64,000 bases of DNA from Flaccisagitta enflata. Its lineage: Eukaryota > Chaetognatha > Sagittoidea > Aphragmophora. The stretch spans positions 9,052,001 through 9,116,000 of the forward strand of contig OZ231127.1 in NCBI GenBank assembly GCA_965153355.1, read 5' to 3'. Position 1 is the stretch's first letter, and every line of letters starts with the position of its first letter. The position numbers and the translations under genes were made by a program. Positions 10,632 to 22,091 of this stretch are shown here, piece by piece. The notes under the pieces were generated by a model. It searched no databases. It had not been told where the DNA came from and saw nothing but the letters and a program-made list of their open reading frames with translations.

Positions 10632-11225
10632 TACTATCTTTGCCAAAAAAATCTTTACTCATGTTTTAATTAATATCTCTGCTTATACTGGCCTGATCTT
10701 TGAAAAATCAGTGACCAAATTAAAGCCCTTCAAATTTGCAAGCGATCTACGCAAACCACATCATTCTAACTTGATTCATTCAAAAGTTATTTAACTTTGA
10801 ATAAAATAGTTCAATTTCGCTTTTGCAATTCCTACATAATCTTCAAATGATATCATTTCATTGTTTGTTAAATCACTTCTAAACGCATTGAGATAGACAA
10901 ATGCGGTTTTTGTAGACTGCTTGCAAATTCGAAGGGCTTCATTTATGTCACCAATTTTTCTATGATTTGATAAGTCTCTTTGGATCTTTATCTAAATGTG
11001 GCAAAGAAAGGGGATCAAGTAAATGGCGAAAATGGATTGGGAGGCCATCACCCCAGAAAACCTCAAAAAGCTCTTCAAATTGCTTCCCTGACAAACGGCG
11101 GCTGTGATTCAGTCAAAGGGGGCTCAAGCTAAATATGGATGGCCTTATGATTGATTTGTATCCATTTTTACATCAATAAATGAAATCATTTTAAAAAAGT
11201 AAAGATTTTTTTGGCGAAGATAGTA
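10632..11225. mobile_element. Inverted-repeat element, 594 bp, inside the split tandem array
   Basis: Left end TACTATCTTTGCCAAAAAAA; the complement of the right end is TACTATCTTCGCCAAAAAAA. An inner inverted pair AAGCCCTTCAAATTTGCAAGC and the complement of GCTTGCAAATTCGAAGGGCTT continues the arms. No coding frame; a MITE or fold-back element. Confidence 0.75.
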
Positions 11226-11609
11226 GCTATAATGAAAAATCATAATTGTTTGAGAGATAATTGTTTTCTGCATAAAAATTACTTATCCAAAGGTTTTGAA
11301 TTTCAGTAACCACTAAATTTAGGTCGTACCTAACATTGGATATGTAAGTATATGTGTGGAAGCATATACTATACAGAAATGAGTAGCTTTTGAATATTTT
11401 ATTTTACTTTTATATGTTAAGTTTATTTTTCAAAAACGTTTTCCTAAAGTTTTTTGTCAAATACTTTTTGTTGCACATTTCAAGCACTTAGCCTTAGGTC
11501 GCAGTCCTCTGGATAATAGGCCTTGTTGTCCATTTACTGCTCGTCATCTGAGTCATCTACCACATCTGAGCCACATCTCACAGGAGAAATCAGAAAATTG
11601 CAGAAAGGG

Positions 11610-11847
<238 letters not shown>

Positions 11848-12008
11848 AGACATAGAAAGAAAAATGGGAAAACAAAGACATATATAGACAAAGAGGAAAA
11901 AAACACAGATAGAAACGGTGAAAAAGAAGAAGAACAAGTCATCCAAGGATCGCATATGGTCAGCGGTACCCGTTGACCTGTTTTATTGCTATTTCAAGCA
12001 AGTGAAGT

Positions 12009-12475
12009 GAGAGCAGGGCAGCAGCCCAAAAGAGCTGATGTTCTGTAGAACACAGGGGTGAACCATTAAGTTTGTCGGTCTGTGACTGATTTTAGAAGGG
12101 TTGACTGATTTTAGGCTTGTGAGGACTGGTTTGATTTGAGCCATTTGAGGGGATTTTGATCATTAAGCTGTGAGCCTGGATACCAGGGTTTTGTCTTACA
12201 GGCTAGGGTTTGGGCTTTAAGGCTGGGATTTGAGCCTCATAGCTAAGAGGATAGGATTTGGGCCTTGAGGCTGGGATTTGAGACTTCAGGCTGAGATTTG
12301 GGCCATTGGGCTGGGATTTGGCCCAACAGGATGGGATTTTGGCCTCAAGGTTGGGATTTAGGCCTCAAGGCTGATTTGGGTCTTAAGTTCTAGGAGGGGA
12401 TGTACATATAGATAGATGGATGTAATGGTTCACCCCTCTGTTCTACAAGACATCGGCCCTTTGGAGCCGCTGGTC
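12009..12475. mobile_element. Family N element, variant with GGCTGGGATTTG core
   Basis: Left end GGGCAGCAGCCCAAAAGAGC followed by GTTCTGTAGAACACAGGGGTGAACCATTA; the right end is the inverted equivalent (TAATGGTTCACCCCTCTGTTCTACAAGAC...GGAGCCGCTG). The core is a series of about 20-bp units resembling GGCTGGGATTTGGGCCT. No protein coding. Confidence 0.8.
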
Positions 12476-12646
12476 AAAAAGTAAGATGAAAAGAAACACC
12501 ATGAGATAGAGAGACTAGGACAGACAGACAGAGAGAGACTGAGAAACAGAGAGACAGAAACAGAGAGACAATGAGACAGAGAAAAACATAGAGTTAATGA
12601 AAATGTGAAAACGAGGCCGATGGAAGATGAAGACGGAAATACGTCT

Positions 12647-12930
<284 letters not shown>

Positions 12931-12984
12931 AAAAGAGATAGAGAAAGTAAGAAGAAATCGTAAAAGACACAGTCACAGAGTCTG

Positions 12985-13520
12985 CGTCATGGCGTCATGA
13001 AGATCATATTTCCCTCCTCTTAAAAGTCTGAAGGAAAAAAAGGCCCGTTGACAATGGCTTGACTTTGGTTTGGGTAGCAAATGGTCTTGCCTTTGTGTTG
13101 ATACAGCAAGGACAGTTTACAAAGGCTTGACTTTCTTATATAAACACACTACCAGAATTACAAAAAAACGCAAGTTTTTCATAAAAGTGCGTAAATTGGA
13201 CTATGTTTTTAATCTAAGCAGTATTTTACGAGCTGGTTTGGTTTATTTGAGCTTCTGTGCATCATTTCTAAGAGTTTTAGCCTTCAGAATCAAGTTCATG
13301 CGGAAAAATAGCCGTGCAAAAGTGAAGCAAAACAAATTTTCGCCTTTGATTTTCAGATAGATCCATGATGGTTTTGAGGGCTTTTTTCTACACAATCACA
13401 GTTGGTACTTCATTTTTCATTGCAGACATTGAGGAACTCAAATGCACGAACTATGAGAGCAGACAGCATGGGTAGAACAATGCCTGGCGGTGCAATTACT
13501 CCGTCATTTCCATCCGAAAT
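12985..13520. other. Unique-looking AT-rich stretch, nothing recognised
   Basis: Open frames below 100 codons without splice context or recognisable motifs. I see no supported gene here. Confidence 0.4.
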
Positions 13521-13524
13521 CAAC

Positions 13525-13660
13525 CTTTTTAAGTCGCGGACACGCGACTACACCTTGGTCTGTCGGTCGGTAGGTTACGAATATTTTTGAATTCTGAGCG
13601 GTTGTCGCATTACTGCTCCCGCCCAACCGTCCGCGACTGGATTGCCGTGTATCCGGCCTG
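13525..13660 (-). repeat. Family G element (GTCGCGGAC subtype)
   Basis: Minus-strand order: CAGGCCGGATACACGGCAATCCAGTCGCGGACGGTTGGGCGGGAGCAG, short CGACAGAC core, then GTAGTCGCGTGTCCGCGACTTAAAAA. Motif pair GTCGCGGAC / GTCCGCGAC is exact. Confidence 0.88.
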
Positions 13661-14089
13661 GTTTTTCCTCGAATTGCATTCAGAAATTTTGACTTATTCG
13701 CCTTCATTTGAATATAACTTCTCAACGAATAGAGCTACAGATGTGGGATTGCGCTCATAAGGAAGTCCTTGAAAAAATATTCAATTTGGTCACCGATAAA
13801 TCATGTCCTGAGTGAACCAAAGGCACAAAAATCGATTATACAAAAACTTGCGTTTTTTTAATTCGCGTAGTAGAGGCAGAGAGCAAGACTAGTTGAAAGC
13901 GTCTTTCTCTGCCTTTCATGTTGTATAGAGCCAAAAGGGATCGATTCGGCCTTGGAATTGGCAGTAAAACAGAGCTATTTCTTTAGGTTTTTCTATAGCT
14001 ATTTTTTAGCTATTGATATGGCTCAACCTTTCCACTGGTGAATAGGTCATTCGAAAACGGGTTGATATCCTCGCAGCCGTTTTACCTGA

Positions 14090-14245
14090 ACATTAGGGTG
14101 TAGTGAAATGCGTAAAAATGGATCAAATATCTCCATGGGGGATTTTTATTACAGTTTATAGGTTACTAGACCAGAATGGAACAGTTTAATCATTATATAT
14201 GTTGATCTAGTTGCGCGGAATTTGACCACAATATGCAAATGAGAT
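14090..14245. repeat. Dispersed repeat, inverted partner at 17605-17790
   Basis: CTAGTTGCGCGGAATTTGACCACAATATGCAAATGAGAT matches the complement of 17625-17665, and CCATGGGGGATTTTTA matches near 17727-17742. The intermediate sequence is diverged. Confidence 0.7.
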
Positions 14246-14513
14246 CATTGGATTTTTTAAACTTTTTTCGTTGTGACTTGTGGGTTAGCCACTACATGTC
14301 GGGTAGAAGGTCGATTGCTTAGGTTGGAATTAGTAATTGGTTTCCATTTTTTCATGAAAATTGATATATTAGAGGATGAGTGCTACAATTCTTGTACTCA
14401 TTTTGATCCATTTAACCCGGGGGCCCACTTGTTTTAAGTAAGAGGTAAGATGCGCGAAAATTGCAAAAATGAGAGAACTTGTTTGATTTATGACTTACCT
14501 TGTTGTTTTTGGG

Positions 14514-14960
14514 CAGCGGCCCCGAAGGGGACGAAGTCCGGTAGAACACAGGGGACTTTCGTTCGTTTGTCCGTCCGTCCGTTCGTTTGTTCGTCCCCCC
14601 AGACCCTCTCAGGCCTGAAATCTGCCCTCTCAGGCCTAAACTTTGCCCTCTCAGGCCTGAAATCTGCCCTCTCAGGCCTTGAATCTGCCCTCTCAGGCCT
14701 GAAATTTGCCTGTTCAGGCCTGAAACCTGTCTGTCAGGCTTAATATCTGCCCTCTCAGGCCTGAAATCTGCCCTCTCAGATTCAAGGCCTGAGAGGGCAG
14801 ATTTCAGGCCTGAGGGGACAGATTTTAGGCCTGAGAGGGCAGATTTCAGGCCTGAGAGGGCCTTGGGGGGGCGGACGGACGGACGAACGGACGGATAAAC
14901 GAACGAAAGTCCCCTGTGTTCTACAGGACTTTGTCCCCTTCGGGGCCGCTGCCATGCAAC
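14514..14960. mobile_element. Family N element, complete, 447 bp
   Basis: Left end GGGCAGCGGCCCCGAAGGGG then ACGAAGTCC.GTAGAACACAGGGGACTTTCG; the right end is its near-perfect inverse, finishing CCCCTTCGGGGCCGCTGCC. Each end holds the self-complementary hairpin CCCCGAAGGGG. The core is GTCCGTCC-rich flanking units followed by about nine repeats of the 21-bp AGGCCTGAAATCTGCCCTCTC type, themselves inverted about 14780. No protein; reads through are artefacts. Confidence 0.9.
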
Positions 14961-14969
14961 CATGCAAAG

Positions 14970-15022
14970 CAGGGCAACGGGTATCGCTGACCACATATTG
15001 CCCTTGGGCGACCTGTTATATT
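14970..15022 (+). repeat. Short dispersed module following family N
   Basis: GCAGGGCAACGGGTATCGCTG then ACCACATATTGCCCTTGGGCGACCTG, the same block as 15980-16035 and, inverted, 9465-9530. Confidence 0.8.
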
Positions 15023-15361
15023 TTATTGATGGATTGATAAAAAAATCATGTTATTGGTCTTGATTGAACAATATTTAGTAGTAGAATATAAAGTTCTAAG
15101 AAATAGATAAAAGTAGCCTCTAGGGGGCCCCTTCACGGGTCCTCATAGTGCCCCAATTAGCTAAAATGATGATTAATAATGAGCTTTTTGTTGCAATTTC
15201 CCCTTAGAGATTGATGGAGCTGTAATTATCATATGAATATATTTTTATCTGGTGGTGGGGTAAACAGATTAAGGATAGAGACCTCAGAGGGGGCCCATCT
15301 AGGGTCAGCTAAAGGACCAATCAGTCATAAATAACCAAAATCTTTGCATTTTCAGTTGTTT

Positions 15362-15960
15362 TTGGGCAGTGGCTCCGAAGGGGACGAAGTCCTGTGGAAC
15401 ATAGGGGGACTTTCGTCTGTTCGTCCATTTGTCTGTTTGTTTGTTTTCCTGCTTCTCAGGCTTCAAACTAGGCCTCTGAGGCCTCAAATCAGCTGTTTAA
15501 GGCCTCAAATCATCCCTCTCAGGCCAAAAATCAGCCCTCTCAAGCCTTAATTCATCTCTCTGAAGCCTCAAATCAGTCCTTTCAGGCCTTAAATCAAGCC
15601 CCTGAGGCCTCAAATCAGTCCTCTAAAGCCTTTAGTCAGTCCTATCAGGCCACAAATCAAGCCTCTCTGGCCTCATCACTGATGATGAGTCATCAGTTCT
15701 CTTGAGCCGGAAATCATCACTCTTGGGCCTCAAATCATCACTCTTGGGCCTCAAATTGTCCCTCTCAGGCCTCAAATCAGCCCTCTCAAGCCTCAAGTGA
15801 GCTATCTAGGGCCTCAAATAAGCCCTCTCAGACCTGTATCAAGCCCTCTCAGGCTGTAAGTCTGCCCTCTCAGGCCTCAAACCATGTATAGACGAGCGAA
15901 CAAATGAAAGTTCCCCTTTAATCTAAAGGACTTTGTCCCCTTCCAGGCCACTGCCCTGCT
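15362..15960. mobile_element. Family N element, 599 bp, CTCAAATCAGCC core
   Basis: Left GGGCAGTGGCTCCGAAGGGG and ACGAAGTCCTGTGGAACATAGGGGGACTTTCG; right end AAAGTTCCCC...GGACTTTGTCCCCTTCCAGGCCACTGCCC. The core has about 18 units of the CCTCAAATCAGCCCTCTCAGG type. It differs from the 14514 copy in core sequence, unit number and orientation while the ends are conserved. Confidence 0.9.
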
Positions 15961-15979
15961 TCCCCCCTCAAATTCACAA

Positions 15980-16035
15980 CCATGCAAAGCAGGGCATCGG
16001 GTATCGCTGACCACATATTGCCCTTGGGCGACTGG
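15980..16035 (+). repeat. Short dispersed module following family N
   Basis: Nearly identical to 14970-15022 and placed at the same side of a family N element, suggesting the module and the element moved or duplicated together. Confidence 0.8.
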
Positions 16036-16039
16036 TTTT

Positions 16040-16790
16040 CTCTTTTAGGGCATTGAAGGGCCAATTTATTTATTCAGACACTGCCATCTAGGGCAGGAGA
16101 GCTAGATGGGAATAAAAGAGCTGGTTTATGATCCTCTAAGGGCCCTTCCCGAGGGCTTAAGGGACCCAAAACTGTCGGGAAAGACCAAAATCTTCCTATT
16201 TTTCATGTTTTATTTGTTTTGCTTCAAAGTTGATGAACTGGTTTATCACACCTGTATCATATTTTTGGAAAAATAACTTCATTCATTCGTTCATACATCC
16301 ATCCAATCATTCATCCTTTTGTTTATTCATCCATTCATTGTTTCACTGATTGATGAATGAAACAAGTTATTCACTCTTGGAAAAATTATCAACTTAGCTC
16401 TTTGCTTACACTTTCAATCCCAGACTTGCTACTGGAACTGTAAAAAAAAATATTATTGCGTTGGTTTAACAGCTAGTTACTGCCTCATTTACCATCTTTA
16501 TTCCATGTTCAGCTGCCTATGTGTGGCAAGGATATGAGGGCGGTTTAAAAGGGAGGGGAATGAAGCCTCCGATTTCAACATTTGAATTTTGTGAACGCAA
16601 TCAATTATAAAATGAGAATTTTTCAATTCTCTCCAAACAATCATAGCGGAAGCTCAGGTTGATCAAGCTATAGAGTTGTGTGAGGGTGTAACGCTTGGAC
16701 AAAAGACGAGAAACAATGCTGAAGTAAATCAGGTTGCCATTGGCACTTGGCACCTGAAAGAACAGGCAACGGAGGGAAGCACAAGATTTG
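16040..16790. other. Non-coding stretch
   Basis: CATTCATTCAT/ATTCATCC-like short repeats near 16270-16370; otherwise AT-rich sequence without a supported gene. Confidence 0.4.
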
Positions 16791-16794
16791 TGCT

Positions 16795-17010
16795 CTTGGA
16801 TTTAGGCTTTAAAGCTGGATCTTGGGCCTTGATGCTAGGTTTTGCGCCATGAGGCTAGGATGTGCGTCATGAGGCTGGGATCCGGGCCTTGAGACTCGAA
16901 TGAGTGGGAGGGGAGGGGGAGAGGAAGAAGACGAAGAAGAAGAAGGAGAAAATTCCCCATATGTGTGAAGGCATGGATCATGGACACCTTTGGGTCCGCT
17001 GCCCAAAAAC
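16795..17010. repeat. Family N half element (right end only)
   Basis: About 20-bp units of the GGCTGGGATCTGGGCCTTGA kind, then AATTCCCCATATGTGTGAAGGCATGGATCATGGAC and TTTGGGTCCGCTGCCC. The left end is missing. It matches the variant end at 26819-26880 (GTCGATGACCTGTG...ACATGGGGAATTT). Confidence 0.65.
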
Positions 17011-17293
17011 AGATTTACTAGCCTTGATTCAGGTGCCAGAAGACGGATCAAGGTAATAGATTTTGATGAAATACTTTTCATAGGATTGGACAGTGTCTGT
17101 GGGTAACAAAAAAGTATATTTGAGCCAAAAATAAGAAATCATTTTTTTGAGGATTAACCTCCTACAACAACCATGTGTCATGACTTACAGCAATACAGCA
17201 ACATGATAATGAGTCATTTGACAAGGGAGACTGTTGTACTCTATTCAAAGACCCCAGGCACATGAAAAAAGAAATCCTAAGATCTTACTAAGG

Positions 17294-17297
<4 letters not shown>

Positions 17298-17336
<39 letters not shown>
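17298..17336. repeat. (TC)n microsatellite
   Basis: About 19 pure units. Confidence 0.93.
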
Positions 17337-17339
<3 letters not shown>

Positions 17340-17604
17340 ATTAAAATTTGATTTATACCTTGTATGTCTTATTCATTATTGACTTGAGGCGCTAGACAGA
17401 AAAGTTGAAAAATTCAGATCACTAACTGTCCCTCCTCCTCCTCCTCCACCTCCTCTACAACCCCTAACAACCCCTCAATCACTTAAGTTCCTACTTCTAT
17501 GTAATTGTCACGTCAATTGGGTCCATTAAAGTATCTATGGTTTTTTTTTCCAGAGTTTGATGAGGGCTGTTTACTGGAACCTAACTGGCACATATAGCAA
17601 AAAT

Positions 17605-17790
17605 CTTGAAAATTCACGAAAATCTCATTTGCATATTGTGGTCAAATTCCGCGCAACTAGACCATTCAAAATTGACTCCAAACTGGTTCATTCTCATTCC
17701 TAAGACCCATACCCGTCATAAAAATCCCCCATGGGGTCTGTGAAAATGAATCCCAACACCTGACTACGCCCTACTGAACATACTAAGGGT
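17605..17790. repeat. Dispersed repeat, inverted partner of 14090-14245
   Basis: ATCTCATTTGCATATTGTGG then TCAAATTCCGCGCAACTAGA matches the complement of the earlier copy. Confidence 0.7.
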
Positions 17791-17946
17791 GCGTCAGCAT
17801 TCACCATACTATTTGGATAATTTATTTGGATATCAATATCCGGATATTCTACATAGTGAATTTATAAGATTTACTACATGTAATATCCGGATATTGATAT
17901 TCAAATAAAATATGCGAATAAGCTGGTTAATGCAGACACACCTTTA
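17785..17946. mobile_element. MITE, near-palindromic, about 160 bp
   Basis: Left AAGGGTGCGTCAGCATTCACC; complement of right AAGGTGTGTCTGCATTAACC. The inner arms share TGGATATCAATATCCGGATATT, so almost the entire element folds back. TA dinucleotides flank the ends within one base, consistent with a Tc1/mariner-type MITE. Confidence 0.75.
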
Positions 17947-18524
17947 GAGAGTTAGGACCAGTTAAGACTAGCTAAGACTAGTTAACTGGACATCTTTAAA
18001 AATGTAGCCAATTTCCAAAAGATTTGAACAGAATAGCTACGTTTTTAATAATGACTCGTTAACAAGTTAACATCCCGATGACTTAATGGAAAAAAGCAAG
18101 TGATAAGATGGCTCAGCCTTAGAGTTAGAACGGATAGAGCATAAAGTCAAGACGAGTTGAAAATGGCTTGACTGTAGCAGAGATGACAAGCACAGTACAA
18201 ACTGTTTTAAGCTTTGAGCAGAAAAAGTCAAAATAAGGCCATATGACTATGACCTGTTTTAATTAAAGGTAGGATAAGGTCATTCGACAATGGTGAGGCT
18301 TGGACAAATAATGAATGACAACAACTGACAAATGGCTATCTGATGTAGCCTTTTGCCTTGTAATAATGTATGCTTCAAAAAAGATAATCAAATCTAGAAA
18401 AAAATATTTTTTTTTTCTCTTTTTTTTTCAATTAGTTGGAACAAACTGTGTTCCTCATAATGAGTCAGAAGCCACAAGGTTCTCAACTCCACTCTACCAA
18501 CGCCACCTAAACAAAGGGTGTGTT

Positions 18525-18805
18525 TCTAGTGAGTGCAAAAAACGCGTCTGTTTCCTTTAAGTTGAACGCATTTACAGCGTGAACACATATTCAGGATTTT
18601 CAACTTTCTCATGAGGGAGTGAGCGAGCGAGCCCATGAACAGTTTGAGCAAACGAGCGAAGCAAGCAAAGCAAGCGTAGCAAAGCAGAGCGCTGCGGAGC
18701 GAGTAAGCGGAGTGAGCGGTGGAAGTGGGTGAACATAGCGAGCGACCGAGTGGGCCGTTAAAAACGTGATTGTATGTGACTAGAAACGCGCAAAAACTCA
18801 TTTTC
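18525..18805. repeat. Dispersed GAGCGA-rich repeat, fullest copy
   Basis: Left GTGTTTCTAGTGAGTGCAAAAAACGCG, right ACGTGATTGTATGTGACTAGAAACGCG (inverted ends GYGTTTCTAGT). The core has GAGCGAGCGAGC and AAGCAAGCAAAGCAAGCG runs. Confidence 0.7.
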
Positions 18806-18965
18806 AATCACAAAACCACTCATCACACTTTTACCCAACGAGTCCAGTCCTCTCCATGTCAACAATCTTCTGACTCTTGTCACTGCCAGCAGGGTGGGAG
18901 AGAAACACTGCCAGGACTGTCCAACATAATGTATTAAGTAACAGAGATCTAGTACTCATAATAAA

Positions 18966-19130
18966 CAAGGTCGGATACACGGCAATCCAGTCGCGGAAGG
19001 TTGGGCAGGAGCAGTAATGCAAAAACCGCTGGGAATTCAAAAATATGACGGACGGACGGACGGACAAACCGACCTACCGACCTACCGACCGACACGGCGA
19101 GGTATAGAGTCGCGTGTCCGCGACTAAAAA
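18966..19130 (+). repeat. Family G element (GTCGCGGAC subtype), complete
   Basis: AAGGTCGGATACACGGCAATCCAGTCGCGGAAGGTTGGGCAGGAGCAG, core GACGGACGGACGGACG and CCGACCTACCGACC, then GAGTCGCGTGTCCGCGACTAAAAA. Confidence 0.9.
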
Positions 19131-19611
19131 TATTTTTCCCTGCCAAAGTGTGTTGTTTCTTAGGGAAAACTGTATTCGATTCTTTGAAGCAAAATAAAAA
19201 AAATCACTTGTAGCCTTCCCTCTTATCCATTTTTTTTTTCATTTTTTCTCATTATTTCATTATCGAATTTGTGTCTGACAGACATCAGGAAGGTTGGCTG
19301 ACATCCTTTACATCCTCCATACCCCTTGTTGTTATTGTTATTTGCCGGGGAGTCTTACCCGGAAGGAAGGTGTACAGACTTGGCTTCTTGGAGAGGCTAT
19401 ACGGCCACCACATTGGGCTCATATACTTTGGCCTGTTTGTATTTAGACTCAAAGTTCAGGTGTGTCAGGGTGTCATTGTGTTGTCTTGTATTGTCATACG
19501 GCCTACCCTCCCCTCTGAGCTAGCTATTATTCTGGATGGAACATTCAGCAACCCCCTCGAACCCCACACTGATCAGTGATGGCAGATCTTCAGACCTGCG
19601 CTTAAAAAAAC

Positions 19612-19685
19612 CTGCCAAGAGCGAGGCTCAAACCCGCAACCCAGTGGTTGACAAGCGGGCTCCCTACCACTGCGCTATTCCCTCC
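19612..19685 (-). other. tRNA-like sequence (SINE head or tRNA pseudogene)
   Basis: On the minus strand TAGCGCAGTGG fits a polymerase III A box and GGTTTGAGCCTC fits a B box, at tRNA-like spacing, with a GTC in anticodon-loop position. The anticodon stem and acceptor stem do not pair properly, so it is not a working tRNA; a tRNA-derived SINE is the better explanation. Confidence 0.55.
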
Positions 19686-19739
19686 CCCCCCTCCGTACTC
19701 CTTTTCTGATTAATGCGCAGGGAAAAGTCTAAGTCGATG

Positions 19740-20029
19740 CCCGATGACTGTTCAAACAACAAACTGCAGAAATGTCTGACAAACCTGACGGTGATACTAA
19801 TCCGCGACTGCACGCGCAACGAGCCATTTCTTGTTCTAAACAACAAACTGGAGAAATATCTGACAGCGACACTAATCTGCGGCTGCATGAGCAACGAGCC
19901 ATTTCTTGTTCTAAACAACAAACTGGAGAAACATATGACAGCGGCACTAATCCGAAACTGCTCGAAGCAATCATGTGTGTGACAAGTATCATCGATGATT
20001 CGCTGAATACATTCGCTGCATATGCGTGA
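19740..20029 (+). repeat. Three tandem 75-bp units in an open frame
   Basis: The unit AACAAACTGGAGAAATATCTG...GAGCCATTTCTTGTTCTAAAC occurs about three times. In the frame ending at 20029 each unit reads like SCSKQQTGEISDSDTNLRLHEQRAI, and several between-unit changes are silent in that frame (GAT/GAC, CGA/CGG, CAC/CAT). This hints at former coding use, but no start, splice site or homologue is recognised. Confidence 0.5.
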
Positions 20030-20044
20030 CAACATTTGCTCTCT

Positions 20045-20212
20045 AAGAACGTGTTTCTAGTGACCGCCAAAAACGCGTTTCTTCCCGTGAAACTTGTTCA
20101 CAGCGTGAAAACAAATTCAAGAATTTCAACTGTCCCATGAGAGAGTGAGCGAGCGACCCAGTGGCCCATCAAATACGCGATTGTCTGTGACTGGAAGCGC
20201 CCCCTGAGTTTA
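20045..20212. repeat. Dispersed GAGCGA-rich repeat, short copy
   Basis: Left GTGTTTCTAGTGACCGCCAAAAACGCG, middle GAGAGAGTGAGCGAGCGACC, right GCGATTGTCTGTGACTGGAAGCG. About 110 bp shorter than the 18525 copy in the middle. Confidence 0.7.
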
Positions 20213-20214
20213 GT

Positions 20215-20895
20215 TGTCTTACTTTTGTGTTAAGTTACACTGTTGCACTGTTACACTATTAGGCACGATTCGCGGTTTCCCAGGCGGAGCATGAGTTAAA
20301 TAAGCTATTTTTGAAATCAATTAAATTCAACATATCTATACATCATTGTGAAGGTTATACTTTACTGTAAATGAATTCATAGTTGAAATTTGTTAGCAGG
20401 GTCAAATCTGTATGCAAATTAGGTTTTAATGACAAAATCTAAAATTTTCCTTTTTTTCAAAATTTAATCATTTGATGAAGTAAGATCGACCAGTAAAGGT
20501 CTATAATGGTGCGAATACTCAAAGGTAGATGTAATTACACTATAATGATCATTGGGCAGGTGAAGTTTGAATGAAATTGAATGCAAAGACCCAAAAAGTC
20601 CCAAGAATCAATGTTTTGCACATAGACTAAACAGTCATAAACACAGCTACTTTAAAGACTGAATTTGAATTTTGAATCTAATATGTACATACCTGAAAAC
20701 CCATTCATAAATCTGACATTATTGAAATAAATCCATGTACATAAATCTATACATTCATATATATTTGAGGGTTCTAAACTTGCCCACATTGGTGTGAAAA
20801 CTACCAGTTGTAAAGATTGTGATTTGGATCGTGCCATATGTCTCTCTGACAAAAAAGTCGCTGAAGTCCAATAAAAACTAAAAATTTTCATAGAT
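20215..20895. other. AT-rich non-coding stretch
   Basis: No supported gene or element. Confidence 0.4.
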
Positions 20896-20898
20896 ATC

Positions 20899-20996
20899 CT
20901 TCATTCATTCATTCATTCATTCATTCATTCATTCATTCATTCATTCATTCATTCATTCATTCATTCATTCGTTCATTCATTCATTCATGCATTCAT
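20899..20996. repeat. (CATT)n microsatellite
   Basis: About 24 near-perfect units. Confidence 0.95.
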
Positions 20997-21096
20997 TCTT
21001 TCTTTCTTTCTTACTCTAGCTTATTAAGTTACGCTAGATGTCGTCTGTCAATTGTTGAAATATGATTTAGATAACTAAAATATTTGCAATCCTTTC

Positions 21097-21099
21097 ATG

Positions 21100-21158
<59 letters not shown>

Positions 21159-21540
21159 TTCTTCTTTTTTTCATCTTTTTCTTCTTCTTCCTCTTCAAAC
21201 TTTGTCTTGTTCTCTTTTATCTCTTTTATCTCTTCCATCTTCTTCATTTTCATGTTTTTTTTTTCTCTGTTTTCGCCTTCTTCTTCTTCTTCTTCTTCTT
21301 CTTCTTCTTTTTCTTCTTCTTCTTCTTCTTCTTCTTCTTCTTCTTCTTCTTCTTCTTCTTCTTCTTCTTCTTCTTCTTTTTTTTTTTCCTTTTTCTCTTT
21401 TATCTGCTTTATCTGCTTTATCTCCTACAACTTCTTTCTTTTCATCATCTTCGTTTCCTTCTTGGATCCGTTACTGCGACATGGAGCTGCATCTCTCTCC
21501 CTCTTTCTCTTTCTCTTTCTCTTTCTCTCTCTCTCTCTCT
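21097..21540. repeat. (TTC)n microsatellite complex
   Basis: TTC runs at about 21097-21165 and 21280-21378 with TTTATC and CTCTTT tracts between and after. Long Phe/Ser/Leu frames are repeat translations. Confidence 0.93.
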
Positions 21541-21627
21541 CTCTTCACAAAATTGTAGAAAAGAGATTCTGTGTAGTAGAAGTGGACATAGTCGGCGTAG
21601 GCGTTAGTGTCAGCATAAGCGTCAGTT

Positions 21628-21826
21628 GACCAGATACACGGCTACCTAAGTCGCTTGCGGGTGGGCAGGGGTCATATTTGAGGCCGCTTCATCCTTTGGG
21701 CAGGAGCAGTGAGGCCAAAGACCGCAAAAAAAAATAATAAAGTAAAGTGTGATGGACCGACGGACCAACGGACGGACCGACGTACCAACAAAGCGGGGTG
21801 TGGGTCGCGTAGCACGCGACTAAAAA
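21628..21826 (+). repeat. Family G element (GTCGCTTGC subtype)
   Basis: CCAGATACACGGCTACCTAAGTCGCTTGCGGGTGGGCAGG, core GACCGACGGACC, end GGGTCGCGTAGCACGCGACTAAAAA. Immediately followed by an oppositely oriented copy at 21859, making a head-to-head pair of 3' ends. Confidence 0.85.
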
Positions 21827-21858
21827 GGTCTGTTTACAAGAAGTCATCATAAAATACT

Positions 21859-22091
21859 TTTTAGTCGTGGACACGTGACTCAACACCCTGTCATGTCGGT
21901 TTGTAGGTCGGTCCATCCGTCTACCACATTTTAGAATTTGCAAATGTTTTATGGACGCGGACACACTTCTCTGCCGTTTTGGTCGGTCCGTCCGTTGGTT
22001 GATCAAAAATATTTCTAAACTTGCAAGCGGTTTTCTCATTACTGCTCCTGCCCAACCATCCGCGACTGGATTGCCGTGTAGCCAGCCTTGT
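21859..22091 (-). repeat. Family G element (GTCGCGGAT subtype)
   Basis: Minus-strand order: AAGGCTGGCTACACGGCAATCCAGTCGCGGATGGTTGGGCAGGAGCAG, spacer and core, then GAGTCACGTGTCCACGACTAAAAA. The inner hairpin keeps pairing with one compensated pair (GTCACG against CACGAC is imperfect). Confidence 0.8.

Noticed and set aside
14412-14996. 194-codon minus-strand frame with GLRGQISGLRGQ repeats
   Set aside because: It translates the family N core repeats; other copies shift frame freely.
18966-19130. Family G as a Helitron (3' hairpin near CTRR)
   Set aside because: The hairpin overlaps the terminal CTAA instead of lying 5-15 bases before it, no TC start is conserved, and the GGAC core is unlike Helitrons.
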